Positions 1 to 10,509 of a stretch of DNA of 64,000 bases are shown piece after piece (positions within the stretch are counted from its first letter, which is position 1; each line of letters opens with the position of its first letter). This DNA comes from Tetraselmis striata. Lineage: Eukaryota > Chlorophyta > Chlorodendrophyceae > Chlorodendrales > Chlorodendraceae. The stretch lies in the NCBI GenBank assembly GCA_006384855.1, contig VCJN01001501.1, positions 22,773 through 86,772 of the forward strand, given 5' to 3'. The position numbers and the translations under genes were made by a program. Under the pieces are notes generated by a model that worked only from the letters and a program-made list of their open reading frames with translations, had not been told where the DNA came from and did no database searches.

Positions 1-1059
1 GTCCATCCAGATCGCAAAGTGGCCGCCCCCACCGACCGCCACGCTGTCCGTCGCGGCAAACTGGAAAAAGTCGTTGCGCTCCTTGGACTTGCGCTTCCAG
101 GGGTACGCCACCATGTGGGGCTGCGCGGCGCGGCGCGGCAGCAGGCGGTCAGCCCGCAGTAGCGCGCCGCGCCGACCGGTGTACAGCCTTAATTCACACC
201 ATTGATTGCTCACAGACGATTCGAGGTCCGAAGAGCATCTTTAGATGAACTCGCCACTTTCCGATCCTCTTACTAAAACACATGACCGACAAATCACGAG
301 CTCCGGACTAATATCATCATGCCACACAGGTATCCCCTTTGTCCGACATTGTCGACTTAAAATAAAATAATAGTGAAACAAGATAAAGAATGATAATTAT
401 GGATATAACAAGCTCCTGGAAAAGATCGCAGTCATGGGCCAATACACCGGAATGCACCCATATTCCCGTCATGACGGCAAATTCGGGACGCATCGGAGCA
501 ACAGGCCCCCACACCAAGGCCAAATGTCAAAGCATCGACACATGCGGTAGGTAGCGACCCAACAAGACGGCCGGGATAACGGTCTGCCGTTGATCTGCCT
601 GATGTATTGTGGCCTTTGTGCGATGTCGGTTGCCGGGGACAAAATGTCCGCATTGGCCGCATTGGGCGCGTCGTATGTGGAGCAGCCCCACCTGTATCTG
701 GAACACAAAGGACTCGCCGGTGCCAAAGTAGCGCGCGCCCATCTTCCAGGTTTCGGTGTTGAAGCTGCCGAAGACGAAGCCCGCGCCGTCCTGGACCACC
801 AGCATGGTGTGCGTGTAGCCGATCGCGCGCCGGTACATCGTCTGCAGGCTGATGCCGTGCTGCTCGGTGCTGTACGGCCGGCGGGGCGGGGCGGGGCGGT
901 CAGTGAGGGCCCGCGCCACTGGGCGGCGAGGGTCAGGAAAGTTGACGCAAGGGGGGGGGGGGGGGGGGGAGGGGGGGGTTGGTGTACTCATTGATTGGCC
1001 ACCATCTCACACACCGTCAAAGTACGGGTGCCGAACCCATCAAACCCTGAAACCCTGGG

Positions 1060-1104
<45 letters not shown>

Positions 1105-4100
1105 TGTGTGTGTGTGTGTGTGTGTTGCTGTAGGGGGGGGGAGGGGGGGGCTTGGTGTACTCATTGATTGGCCACCATCTCACACACCGCCAAAGTGCGG
1201 GTGCCGGCGAACGTACAAGAACCCATCAAACCCTGAAACCCTGAGTGCAGAGAGAGAGAGAGAGAGAGAGAGTGTGTTGGGGGGAGGGGGGGGCAACGCG
1301 TGCGTGCGGGGTGAGCACGGCTACAAAGTACCTGTACGCCAGCTCCCAGCGCGCCTGCTGGTAGCGCCGGGGCAGCATGTTGGTCAGGCAGTTGATGTCT
1401 CGGGTGCCCAGCAGGTCGGAGCGCCCCAGCACCTTGGGGCACCACTTCCCCTCGCTCAGGTGCAGCGGCGCGACGACCTCGCCACTGCCGGTGGCAGAGA
1501 GGCACAGGTGGGTTGGGGTTGGATGGGGGGGGGCAGTCAGTGGGCCGCCCGCTGAGGCTGGCACACCCCGCTGCGGGGCAGCAAGGAATCACGCCGGGCC
1601 GAGGGGTAATAACAGAACAGACCAAAACCTCCGCCGCGCCAGGGTGGACCCGACACGCATGTCCCCTTCCGTTGCGTGCCTCGGGCCCCGACACTAATGA
1701 ATAGCTTTGCCGCGCCGCGCCGATAATGCCATGGTGTGTTTCTTATGTGCTGCGATACATTTCGAGCCGTCGATAGTTTCTCATCTTCGCGGGGGGGGGG
1801 GGGGGGAGGGGGGGGCACGATGGTGCGCAGACCCAAAATGTGTTCACGGGCATTCAAACGCAGACACTGGGGACGCAACCCCCGACTTGGGAGCTACCCG
1901 CCCGGAGGGGGGTGTAATGTGCGCAGTTGCACAGAGCCATGACGGCCGCGCATGCTGTGTTGATACCCTTGGCGCAACAGACAGGCAGTGTTTGACCAGA
2001 CACATGCCAAATTGAAATGGCTGGCCGATTCTGTCAGCTTGCTGCAGTGCACCCGGGTACCGCAATTCCTAGAGCGGCACCGAACCCGGCCACTCTGCCT
2101 GGGCAGTGTGATGTTCTTGGGTGCGAGGCTTAATATACTTTTGGGCGCTGTATGTCTTGATATATGAGGGTTTAGATCTAAACCCTAATACCCTAACACC
2201 TGCAAAAGCTACACCGAGGTGGCAGAAGGGCGCGGCGCACCTCTCGCCACTCGCCGGCGCCGCCTCCGCGGGCGGCTCCTCTTCCGCCGCCGCCTTGCCG
2301 CTGCCCTCCGGCGCCAACGGGCTGCCGCGCCGCCCAAAGATGAGCGTCGGCCGGGCGTCGATGCGCGGCGTGGTCTCCTCCTCGTCCTCCTCCAGCACCG
2401 CGCGCTTGTGATGCACGTCGGAGCCCGCGTGCTTGGAGGCCCAGCTCTCTACCTGCTGCTGGATGTACGCGCGCCTGAGACCCGCCCGGGTGGGAGGAGG
2501 AGGTCGGGGGGGGGGGGGGGGGGGGGGAAGGGGGGGGCACCGGGAGCAGCAGGCAGCACCCTCAGCCCGCGCAGCCGCATCCAGAGGCGGGCAGATGTCC
2601 CAACCATGCAGCACCGTTCTCTTCGTCTGGTTCGCGGGCCCCAAACACAGTGCCTTGCCTACCACGCCGCTGCGCGAATGCCGCGGTGTGTTCATGGAGT
2701 GGTGTGTGATGTGTTCAGCCATATTTCCAAAATACACCTCATCGCCATCCATTGCAAGTTTCAATTCAAATTCAAAAGCCCAAGTTTGAAAGTCAAACTG
2801 TGAATTCAGATTCAAACGCCGGGGTCTCTGTCTCAAACTTTGTACAAATTGCTGCGACGGAATGTAAACACATCCGCATACAAACATGCACATCCATGTA
2901 TCCTATAGTTGTATGCATGTCTGCATACGGGGCGCCGACCCAGCTATTAGGACCCTTATGTATAAGCCTCAAATTAGGCTTGAATGCAGCCTACAAAAAC
3001 ATCCGCTATGGCTCCGCTTTAGTTTCGCCCATATTTGACCGCTGGCAGGCAAGGCAGGTTCTGCTTCGCAGTGTCCCCATCACCTCATCGGCACCCGTAC
3101 ACACATATTAAACTCAGTTTTATATCTGCGCAGTGTACATATATGTACATGGTGTACATTTGCACATATAAAGTGTGCGTATATGTGCATACGTACCTAT
3201 ACACACATGCATATACAAATGTGCATGCGACTGTACGTTACGCACACTTGTATGTTCACATTTGCAGAAGGAAAGGGTAAGGAGGGGGGGGGGGGGGGGG
3301 GGGGGGAGGGCTCACGTCTCGGCGGTGGCGGAGAAGGTGAGCCGCCTCAGGGGCCCGCTGCCGCCGCCCGCCTTCCAGAGGATGTCCCACTGCCCGGCCT
3401 CCGAGTCAGCCAGCGAGCCGGTGGAGCCGCCGCCGGAGGGCTCCTCCTGCGAGGGGATGTCGGGCAGCTCGGACGAAGCGGGTCGCCGATAACCGCCGCT
3501 GCTGCTGCGCCCCAGGTCGCCGTCGTCCGAGGCCCTGCCGGCGGGGTGCTGCCACTCGGCGACCGCGGCCATGCCGCCCCAGGAGAGCCGCGCCAGGCTG
3601 AAGCCCCTGCCGCAATGCCAAACGCAGGCGGGGGCAGCGCCCCGCGGGCAGCAGCAAACTCAGCACCGCCCGGGAGGGAACACACACAGCCCTGCCTGCT
3701 GCTAGACGCAGAGCGCCATAATGACCAGCAATCAGCGCCAGGAACCAGCGGCTCCCAAGTGGCACCGTGCACTGCCGCAGTAAGACAGTCGCTTTGCTTC
3801 GTGCCTGGATCACGGGTCCCCGAAACGACGGCATGACACGCCAGATCGTGCCGAGAACCTTGCATTGTATGCATCCCATAGTCTACTGCTTTTTATGTCA
3901 GACTGCCATATTGTATTCACCCCAAGAAAAGGGGGGGGGGGGGCATAGGGCAGCATGTCTGCGCAAACTGAGGGTGTGCGCCTAGTAGATACGCCTCATT
4001 CTGCGACGCCCCACCGCTGACATCTGGATACAATCACCACACGTTGCGTAGAGTGCTGTGTTGGTGCCCCCGGTGCCGTCACCGTACACAGCGCCCGCAC

Positions 4101-5631
4101 CGATATCCGCTCACCACAGTGCGCAAACCCGCATGCCGCAGTACTCCAGCAGTACCCGTCCTGTAGCTACCCGCAGGTAGTCCACCCCCCTCTCCAAACT
4201 ATGTTGTACTGTCCGGGCAACGGGCGCGCACTTTCCCGTCTTCTGCGCCCCCGCCGGCGAGCCCTGCGCGCTGCCGGAGGCCTTTGGCGGCCGGGGCGGC
4301 TTGCCGGCGCGCATGCTGCCGCCGCCGTCGTCGCCCTCGCCCTCCGTGGCTGGCGGGCTGGCGGGCCGGCCGATGGGCGCCACGATGCGCCACAGCCAGC
4401 CGCCCTTGCCGTCGTCGCTCCTCCCGCTGCTGGAGCGCTCCACCTTGGGGCGGCTCGCCTTGTTGCGCCCGCTCTTCTTCCGCTTCACCTGCTTGATCTG
4501 GCGTGGACGTGGCCACGGGTGTGCGGGGGAAAGGGGGACCGGGGGTGTGAGTGGGTACGCCAGCCTGGGCCGGGCCAGGGGAGCGGCAGCTGCCGACACA
4601 CTGCGCCGGGAAACCGGTGCTATCACCTCTATGGATGCCGCCGCGACTAGAAAAACATTGCAAATAGTGAGTTGCCCTACCTGTCAGAGGTCAGACATTG
4701 GCCAAACTGTAGCAGAACTGCAAGTGCCGAAGCACCTATTATCACCTTTATTACAAGCCTCGACATTGGGTTCACAGGCAACTTATAAGAACATTCATTT
4801 TAGTTCCGCTTGAGGTTTGTCTACATTTGACCTCTAGCAGGCAGGACGGGTTCCCATTCGCCTTGTTCTCACTACCGCGCCGGCACCGGCACATAGACAA
4901 CGCTCTGACAGGTAGCATGCCCCGCCCATGGGGGCCGGCGCAGGGAGGGGGGCGCGCACCCCGACAAACTCGGCGGGCGTGATGCGGGCGCGCAGCTCCA
5001 CAAACTCAAAGCACTCGCCAGAGCTCAGCAGCACCGCCGGCACCTGCATGCGCGTCACCGCCGAATCGTCAGGGGAAGCTCGGGCTCCGTCTGGGGTTGA
5101 AGATGGGCGTGAGGGATGCATGGGAAATGGGGGGGCAAAAGAAAAGCGAGCTGCCGCTCCCAGCTGGTGCCCCGTTTCTGTTTTAATACGGAGCACCAAC
5201 GGAGCGATGGCGGCGCGAAGTGCCTCCCCCCCCTTTGGCCCGCCCGCCTGGTGGGGAATTCAGGAAGGCAGCGTGAAGCAGGGCGCCGGAGGGGAGAATC
5301 CCGGCGCGCGCACCTTGCCCTCCGGCGTGAGGATGTTGACGGGGTGCTCCTCCACGAGGATGCCCTCCGCCTCCAGCGCCTCCTCGCTGTGCATGGAGGC
5401 GTCGACCGTCTTGGGGCTCAGCGCCCCCAGTGGCTGCCCCGACTCATCCAGCTGCCCCTCCACCGCGTCCAGCCCCGAGCCGCGCAGCACGGCGCTCAGC
5501 TCGTTGTTCTCGCGCCGCAGGCGTCGCTCGCGCACCTGCGCCACCTCCAGCCGCGCCAGCGCGGTGGCCAGGCTGGCCTCCAGGTCCGCCACGCGCCGCG
5601 CCAGGTCCTCCTCCCCTGCTAGCGCCGCCAT
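1..5631 (-). CDS. TLDc-domain protein (3' end beyond window)
   Basis: Eight exons fit in one phase-consistent model: 5631-5314, 5043-4960, 4497-4232, 3597-3316, 2474-2241, 1484-1332, 869-692 and 120 to the window edge, giving 545 residues so far. The C-terminal third is a TLDc domain: it has the LLGRSDLLG-type start, the HGISLQTMYRRA segment, VVQDGAGFVFGSF, the RYFGTGESFVFQI strand and the AVGGGGHFAIWMD end. TLDc proteins (OXR1/NCOA7/TBC1D24 families) are linked to oxidative-stress protection and V-ATPase regulation; which role applies here is unknown. The N-terminus (about residues 1-60) is a charged coiled coil, followed by a short VPAVLLSSGECFEFVELRAR segment of lipid-binding-domain type and a long Ser/Gly/Pro/Glu-rich linker. 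The ATG at 5631 opens the coiled-coil exon. Several introns start with GTGCGCG/GTGCGCC and contain long C tracts on the sense strand. The last part of the domain is missing only because the window ends. Confidence 0.85.
976..1310. repeat. Tandem duplication with GA/GT microsatellites in a TLDc intron
   Basis: A block of about 170-180 bp occurs twice in a row inside the intron between TLDc exons 6 and 7. Each copy has G tract, TTGGTGTACTCATTGATTGG, a CACACACCG motif, AAACCCTGAAACCCTG, then an (AG)n run. The first copy also carries a (GT)n run near 1106-1124. Confidence 0.85.
2168..2205. repeat. Telomere-like motifs in TLDc intron
   Basis: The stretch holds GGGTTTAG followed by CTAAACCCTAATACCCTAAC, i.e. 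back-to-back degenerate copies of a plant/algal-type telomere heptamer in opposite orientations. It lies just inside the intron after exon 5 of the TLDc gene. Confidence 0.6.
2958..3056 (+). repeat. Intronic interspersed repeat, copy 1
   Basis: About 100 bp that match 4,769-4,852 (same strand) and 24,628-24,742 (opposite strand). Shared landmarks are AAGCCT...GCCTA-AAAACATYCGC, a TTTAGTTTCG block and CATTTGACCTCTGGCAGGCA at the end. All three copies lie in introns of minus-strand genes. Confidence 0.6.
3115..3270. repeat. TGCA/TGTA-rich low-complexity stretch
   Basis: Dense alternating TGTACATA/GCATAC motifs without coding potential, in the intron between TLDc exons 4 and 5. Comparable stretches occur in POLR3B introns at 23,300-23,660 and 30,590-30,740. 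Confidence 0.6.
4673..4853 (+). repeat. Intronic MITE-like repeat, copy 2
   Basis: The right part (4,769-4,852) matches the family at 2,958 and 24,628. The two ends form imperfect inverted repeats: the left has TCAGAGGTCAGACATTGGCC and the right, reverse complemented, has CTAGAGGTCAAATGTAGACA. This suggests a small non-autonomous DNA element, inserted in the intron between TLDc exons 2 and 3. No clear target duplication was found. Confidence 0.45.
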
Positions 5632-5774
5632 CGCGCCCACTTCCGCCCCGCCCGCTCCGCGCCGAGCCTGCCTGTCTACCTGCCCGGGTACGAGTGTTCG
5701 CGCCCTGTTGGGGCGGCGCCAGCGGCGGTCAGACACATATCAGGGGTTGGCGGTTGCGGAGAGCCACCCTCATC

Positions 5775-5776
<2 letters not shown>

Positions 5777-5809
<33 letters not shown>
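5777..5809. repeat. 33-nt poly-C tract upstream of TLDc gene (poly-G on its sense strand)
   Basis: An uninterrupted run of 33 C about 146 nt upstream of the TLDc start codon. Read on the TLDc sense strand it is a G tract, the opposite polarity to the C tracts in that gene's introns. It may lie in the 5' leader or promoter; transcript ends are unknown. Confidence 0.7.
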
Positions 5810-5811
<2 letters not shown>

Positions 5812-6264
5812 GGGCTCCCGTTAGCACGCCGCCACGCTGCCCACGCTCCCTGCCCGGCGTCGGCGGCCCGCCTAACGACTAACTTACAACGGCGGGAAGC
5901 AGCAGGTAATCGTGGCAGATCGGCCGAGCAGTGACCCAACGCCGGGCTGTGCGCATCCCCAAGGAAAAAGGCGCACCTGGCCGGGCGCGACTGGCGACTG
6001 GCAGAGGGACTCCTGCACGGGAGGCGCTTCGGGCGGAAGGCACCTGGACAGCGCGGGGTGAGCGCAGCAGATCGCTTCTTCTCGGCTTTCAAGTGTTGGT
6101 TTGTCTTCTGGGGCGGTAGTCGGCTGTGGTCCACCGTTAGGCGTCGGTGCTGCCTGGCTGGCAGGTGAGGATTCGGCGCCCGGTGCCAGTACAGTAGTCG
6201 CTACCTGCAGTGGGTCCGTAGGCACGAGTACAGGGTAGCGATGACAGCTGCCAGGGAACTGCTG

Positions 6265-6520
6265 CCCTTGTAGAGGGTTTCACTGCTGCCAGTCCTGTCC
6301 CGGGGGCGGGAAAAAATGTCTGCTGCCACGGTAACTGGAGCAAAATAATGGTATGCTGAACAAACAGCAGTAATGGCCGCGTAACTGGAGCAAAATAATG
6401 GTATTATTAACAAACAGCAGTAATGGCCGTAACTGGATTGCTGCCTAAACGGCCTTCGTAGAGACGCTGCAATAAGGGTTTCACTGGTACCAGTCCTGTC
6501 CCGGGGACGAAAAAAAAACC
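6265..6520 (-). repeat. Two family-A repeat ends flanking a short tandem duplication
   Basis: 6,265-6,316 and 6,449-6,520 each carry the reverse complement of the family-A core (CCCCGGGACAGGACTGGCAC then AGTGAAACCCTTGCAGCG). Between them a unit of about 50 bp starting GTAACTGGAGCAAAATAATG and ending ACAAACAGCAGTAATGGCCG is present twice (about 6,332-6,430). Other family-A copies lie at 37,772, 42,370, 49,299, 49,500 and 61,411. Confidence 0.75.
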
Positions 6521-6539
6521 AACAGCACTTGGGCGGAAG

Positions 6540-6700
6540 TGCGGAACTCCAAACGGAGGAGTTCCGCTCTGGCGGACAGGAATTCCGCGGAATTCATCGA
6601 AATTCCGTTCCGCCGGAACGGGACCACGGAATTCCATTCAGTTCCGCCGGAACCGAGCAATTCCGGCGGAACATGAACGGAATTATTCTGATCTAAAAGT
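6540..6700. repeat. GGAATTCCG / CCGCCGGAAC palindrome cluster
   Basis: About 160 bp are built from repeated, partly self-complementary motifs around GGAATTCC and GTTCCGCCGGAAC. There is no open frame of note. A comparable CTGAATTC-rich cluster lies at 18,640-18,845. Confidence 0.6.
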
Positions 6701-9700
6701 GTTTGACGGGTTTCGTAACAATTCAATTGTCCTACTCTAGTGCGACCCGTACGGTCTGTCTGTGGTTTTAACCAGTTGAGTTACCGGTACCATCATGTGT
6801 TAGTCCATGTTGTCCCATCGCCCTGCGCTCCCGGCCCGAGAGCTACTTAGGACAGCCACCAGCAGCCCGTTTGCCATCTTCCACCTTCGCGGCAGCGGCT
6901 TCAAGTAATTGCTTGTGCGCGCGAGGGTCGCATAGGCTGATAAAGTCCGCACCAAGGTTCCTTCTCCCGGTAGTGAGTCGTCGTGCCGCGCACCAACGTT
7001 ATATCATCATGCAGCTATAGACAGCCCCTCGTCGGTAATATGGTTTTCCCTACTCGTGCGTCCGAAGTCGTTTTCTTGTTCTTGCCCTTGCTTTGCAGGT
7101 GCCTTGGACATTTTCGGGTGGCGATGCGCTCATGAAGGAATTAAAGCTGCGCGGTCCCCATTGGGGGTGGGGGGAGGGGGGTTAAACCCCAGCACGCAAA
7201 GCCGAGTCGGAGCACATGCCTTCGTGGGCGGCTCCGACCCGCAGTGGAGTACCCTCTCGCAGTAGTCAACTCTTTAGGTTAGGTGAGGTGGACGCGCTCG
7301 GCACCATGGCCGGTGCTCGTCACGGTTGTCAACGGCGACAACTACGCCTACCGCAACAAGCATGTGAAAGGCAGCTAAATAAGGCCATTACCAATATAAG
7401 CGAAACTTGAACGGCCATGACGGTCAATGACGATTTGGGACCGGCTTAGATTCGATTTCGAATTGCAAATCAATCGACAACCTGTCTTGCTGGCCGAGTC
7501 CACCCCCCATTCCCGAGACTATAATGCCTATTGGCATGCATGCCCCTAGTGAATGAGCCAAATCTTGAGAGCGCGGCCAAGCCTTGCGTGTCTGTGTGTG
7601 CGCATGACGGGACCTCCTCTTCATGCCCGATGCATGTCAAGTCGACATACTCGTTGCCTTCGCGCGAGCTGTGTGGGTTCATGTTAGCGACTCCCGACTG
7701 TGCCATCCCAGCCGACACAACTACTGCCAAGTTATTCGCGACTGAAAAACGCGATGCTTTTCGGAAGTTTTACCGATGCCGCTTTGGCACTAGCATTAAA
7801 ACCCAGCCTGCCCGGCCACCTGCATGCCCACATGACTCCACAGCCTTTGATCGTGATGAATTTGCCTGGCCGCATGAATGTTAATAATGACCATGTTACT
7901 CTTGATGCATGTGTTTCGTCTTTATTTAACGCGGTTTGTCCGATTTTTGTTCACGCGATAGCCCGTTGAGTTCCAATTCGGCTATCGGTCATAATAATGT
8001 ATGTATTCATCACCCGCATACGATTAATCTGAATGACCCATGCTCGAGGATTATATGAGGCTTTACGCCAAGGATCTTCTTGCGATACTCGTGCTAGTGT
8101 TGTTTTACCCCGTTTGAATAGCGAACTCGGCAAGTCATGGCATCCCCTCATCTAAGTACCGCCTAATCCACTCATACCCCGCCGAAACTTGCATGTTCCA
8201 CACCGCCACATCAGCCACAAATGACATGCCCATGCCACCGACAACTGGGTCGTGAATGTTTACGTACCTCGCCGACACCATTATTGTCGAACGACAAGCA
8301 AGAGTCCATGGTGCACAAAGCAAGACAAGGGCAATAGTCGAGCGCTTTTAAACCCAATCCACGACGTCGTAAATTGTCCCACTAAAATGGTACAATTTAC
8401 GAGCCCGGGCGCAAAATAATGTACCATACTACATGAATATATAGGATGGCGGCGGCTACGCGAGTAAAAAAGTACTTTGCGATGTATGTACTTTGCGGTC
8501 TGCCGCCATCCACCGCCATCCTGCGCATGCGAGTAAGGATGCTGCATAGTACCACCTCTCCCTCTTCACCAAGGTTGCCCAGAACCCAAACCGGGGCGTG
8601 GCAGACCGTTGTATGGAGAAATGAACCCACGCGACACGGCCTTCAGCGTCCTAACTCTCACAAAATGGCGCAGACGCCCGGATCCGAGACAGGAATGGAC
8701 TCCGCCTAACTTCGGCGCACAAGCAACGACAATATGGGCTCGGAACACATCAAGACTCTTGAGATTGAGTACAACGGTAAGAGTTGTGTGCCCAATAAAA
8801 CGTCTATAAAATCCCATCACCCCCGCTTTGAAACGTAAAAGGAGTTCGTATCCCCTATGTTCGATAGCGACTCACTGCTGTTAAATCCCAAACTATCCGA
8901 TCTCCCGGACCTGCCACCGCCCTCTATTATGCTACTAGATTCCGACGTGACACTGTTTTCAATAAATGACGTCTTATTCGGTCGCATGCGCAAATTTAAA
9001 ACCGCGCCGCTCAAAAATACACAGCGCACTATAACGGGTACGAGTACTGCATAAAGTGATGCGGCAATTGCCTCGTACTACACCGTTACACGCTGCGTCA
9101 CAAAGCCCCACTCACCCGCAGACACCGTGTGGCACCCCATGGGCACCGTAGAGGGCACACGGCGCAACTTCGGTCGCCACCGCGGTCAACCCCTCACATG
9201 GATCATACACGGAGGTTTGACCCGGGGAATGGCATGCGACGACCGCACGGCGAAGGTCCCCTCGCCAACTGCACGCGCGCGTGATCCTTGCGAGGCGCGA
9301 TTCTACCCGCCCGCCCAACCGGTCGCCACTAGTCGGGCGCGTGGGGCATCATCAGATTCCACCGATTCAAACTTGCCGTTTTTCACACCAGATAGCTTGT
9401 GGGTACATGCAACTTTTGCCCATGGCGTTTGTGCCGAGTCGCTATGTATGCTCGCCGGTGGTCTCTCCGAAACCATGTATTGGTGCATGCTATGCTGTCA
9501 ATAGTGCCTATTATTAGGGCGAGATAAAGACCAGTTGGGATGATTACGTAAAATGCTCTTAAATACACACAGATTGCCCCCAACCCTCTCAGACCCACCA
9601 CCACTGATCCCAGTGAGGCAACGGCTATGGGCCCGTACACCGAGCTAGACCCGACCCAGGCTTGCATGTGCCCTCAGGGGGGGTTGCGGGTCCAGTCAAC

Positions 9701-10500
9701 GACCAATCGGTACCTCAGTTTGCTCTTTTACGGTCGCTTACATGATGCACGCCCTCCGATGCGGCATGTAACACAGCAGCGATGTCGCGATTTGTCATTT
9801 CACCAAGAACGACCGCGGCCATATATACTCGACGACTCGACAGCGATAGGGGTTCTCACTGATGGCAAAGAGGGGACCTTAGCATGTTCTCACTGCGGGG
9901 AATCGAAATTGGGTTTGTGTGCGTGGTGTTACTTCTTGGTTCATGGGAGGTGATGGTGTCACATGTCAAATATTATTTAGGGGCTCTGTTTTAATTTCAT
10001 TGCTAAATCGGCTTTGCGACATATTATAATCTAAAATAAACAATTCTAAGACATTTACGCGGCATGTACCGACGTTGTGAGCAGCCTCGGTGCGAGGTGC
10101 GAGGCACCACACGTCGACACAAGGTCTACCACACCTTTTTATGACCTAAACATGATTATATATGACAGATTTGGCTATACGTTGATTCATGTTCCGCGCC
10201 TCATACACGGTGGCTGGGAACGTGCTTTCTACATCGTCCCGGTTGTCGATGTCCTCTTTGACAAACCCATACAAAGCTCGCACATACCCGCACGCCCTCT
10301 TAGATTGTGCCACTCGCCCCTAACGCCTACCGCGACGTGGTATATCTCGAAGCTGCACGCATGTCCTTCACACTCGCCGTACGTACTACCCCTGGATGTG
10401 ACGATTGCCAGTGACGGCAATGTGCGTATGCACGGAGCCGATATAAGTTGTCACCACGCGCTCCGTCCGCCTTCTTTGACTCGGAGCACTGTTAGCTATA
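6701..10500. other. No recognisable gene
   Basis: Only short frames in all six readings, none with a family I recognise, no homopolymer-C introns and no long repeats. A TATA-like CTATAAAATC at about 8,809 sits about 45 bp before an ATG at 8,857 that opens a 65-codon frame rich in Asp, Leu and Pro; this is the best small-ORF candidate but nothing supports a function. A run of GGGCGAC units (about 10,521-10,560) closes the stretch and precedes the retroelement. Confidence 0.5.
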
Positions 10501-10509
10501 TATACTCGT

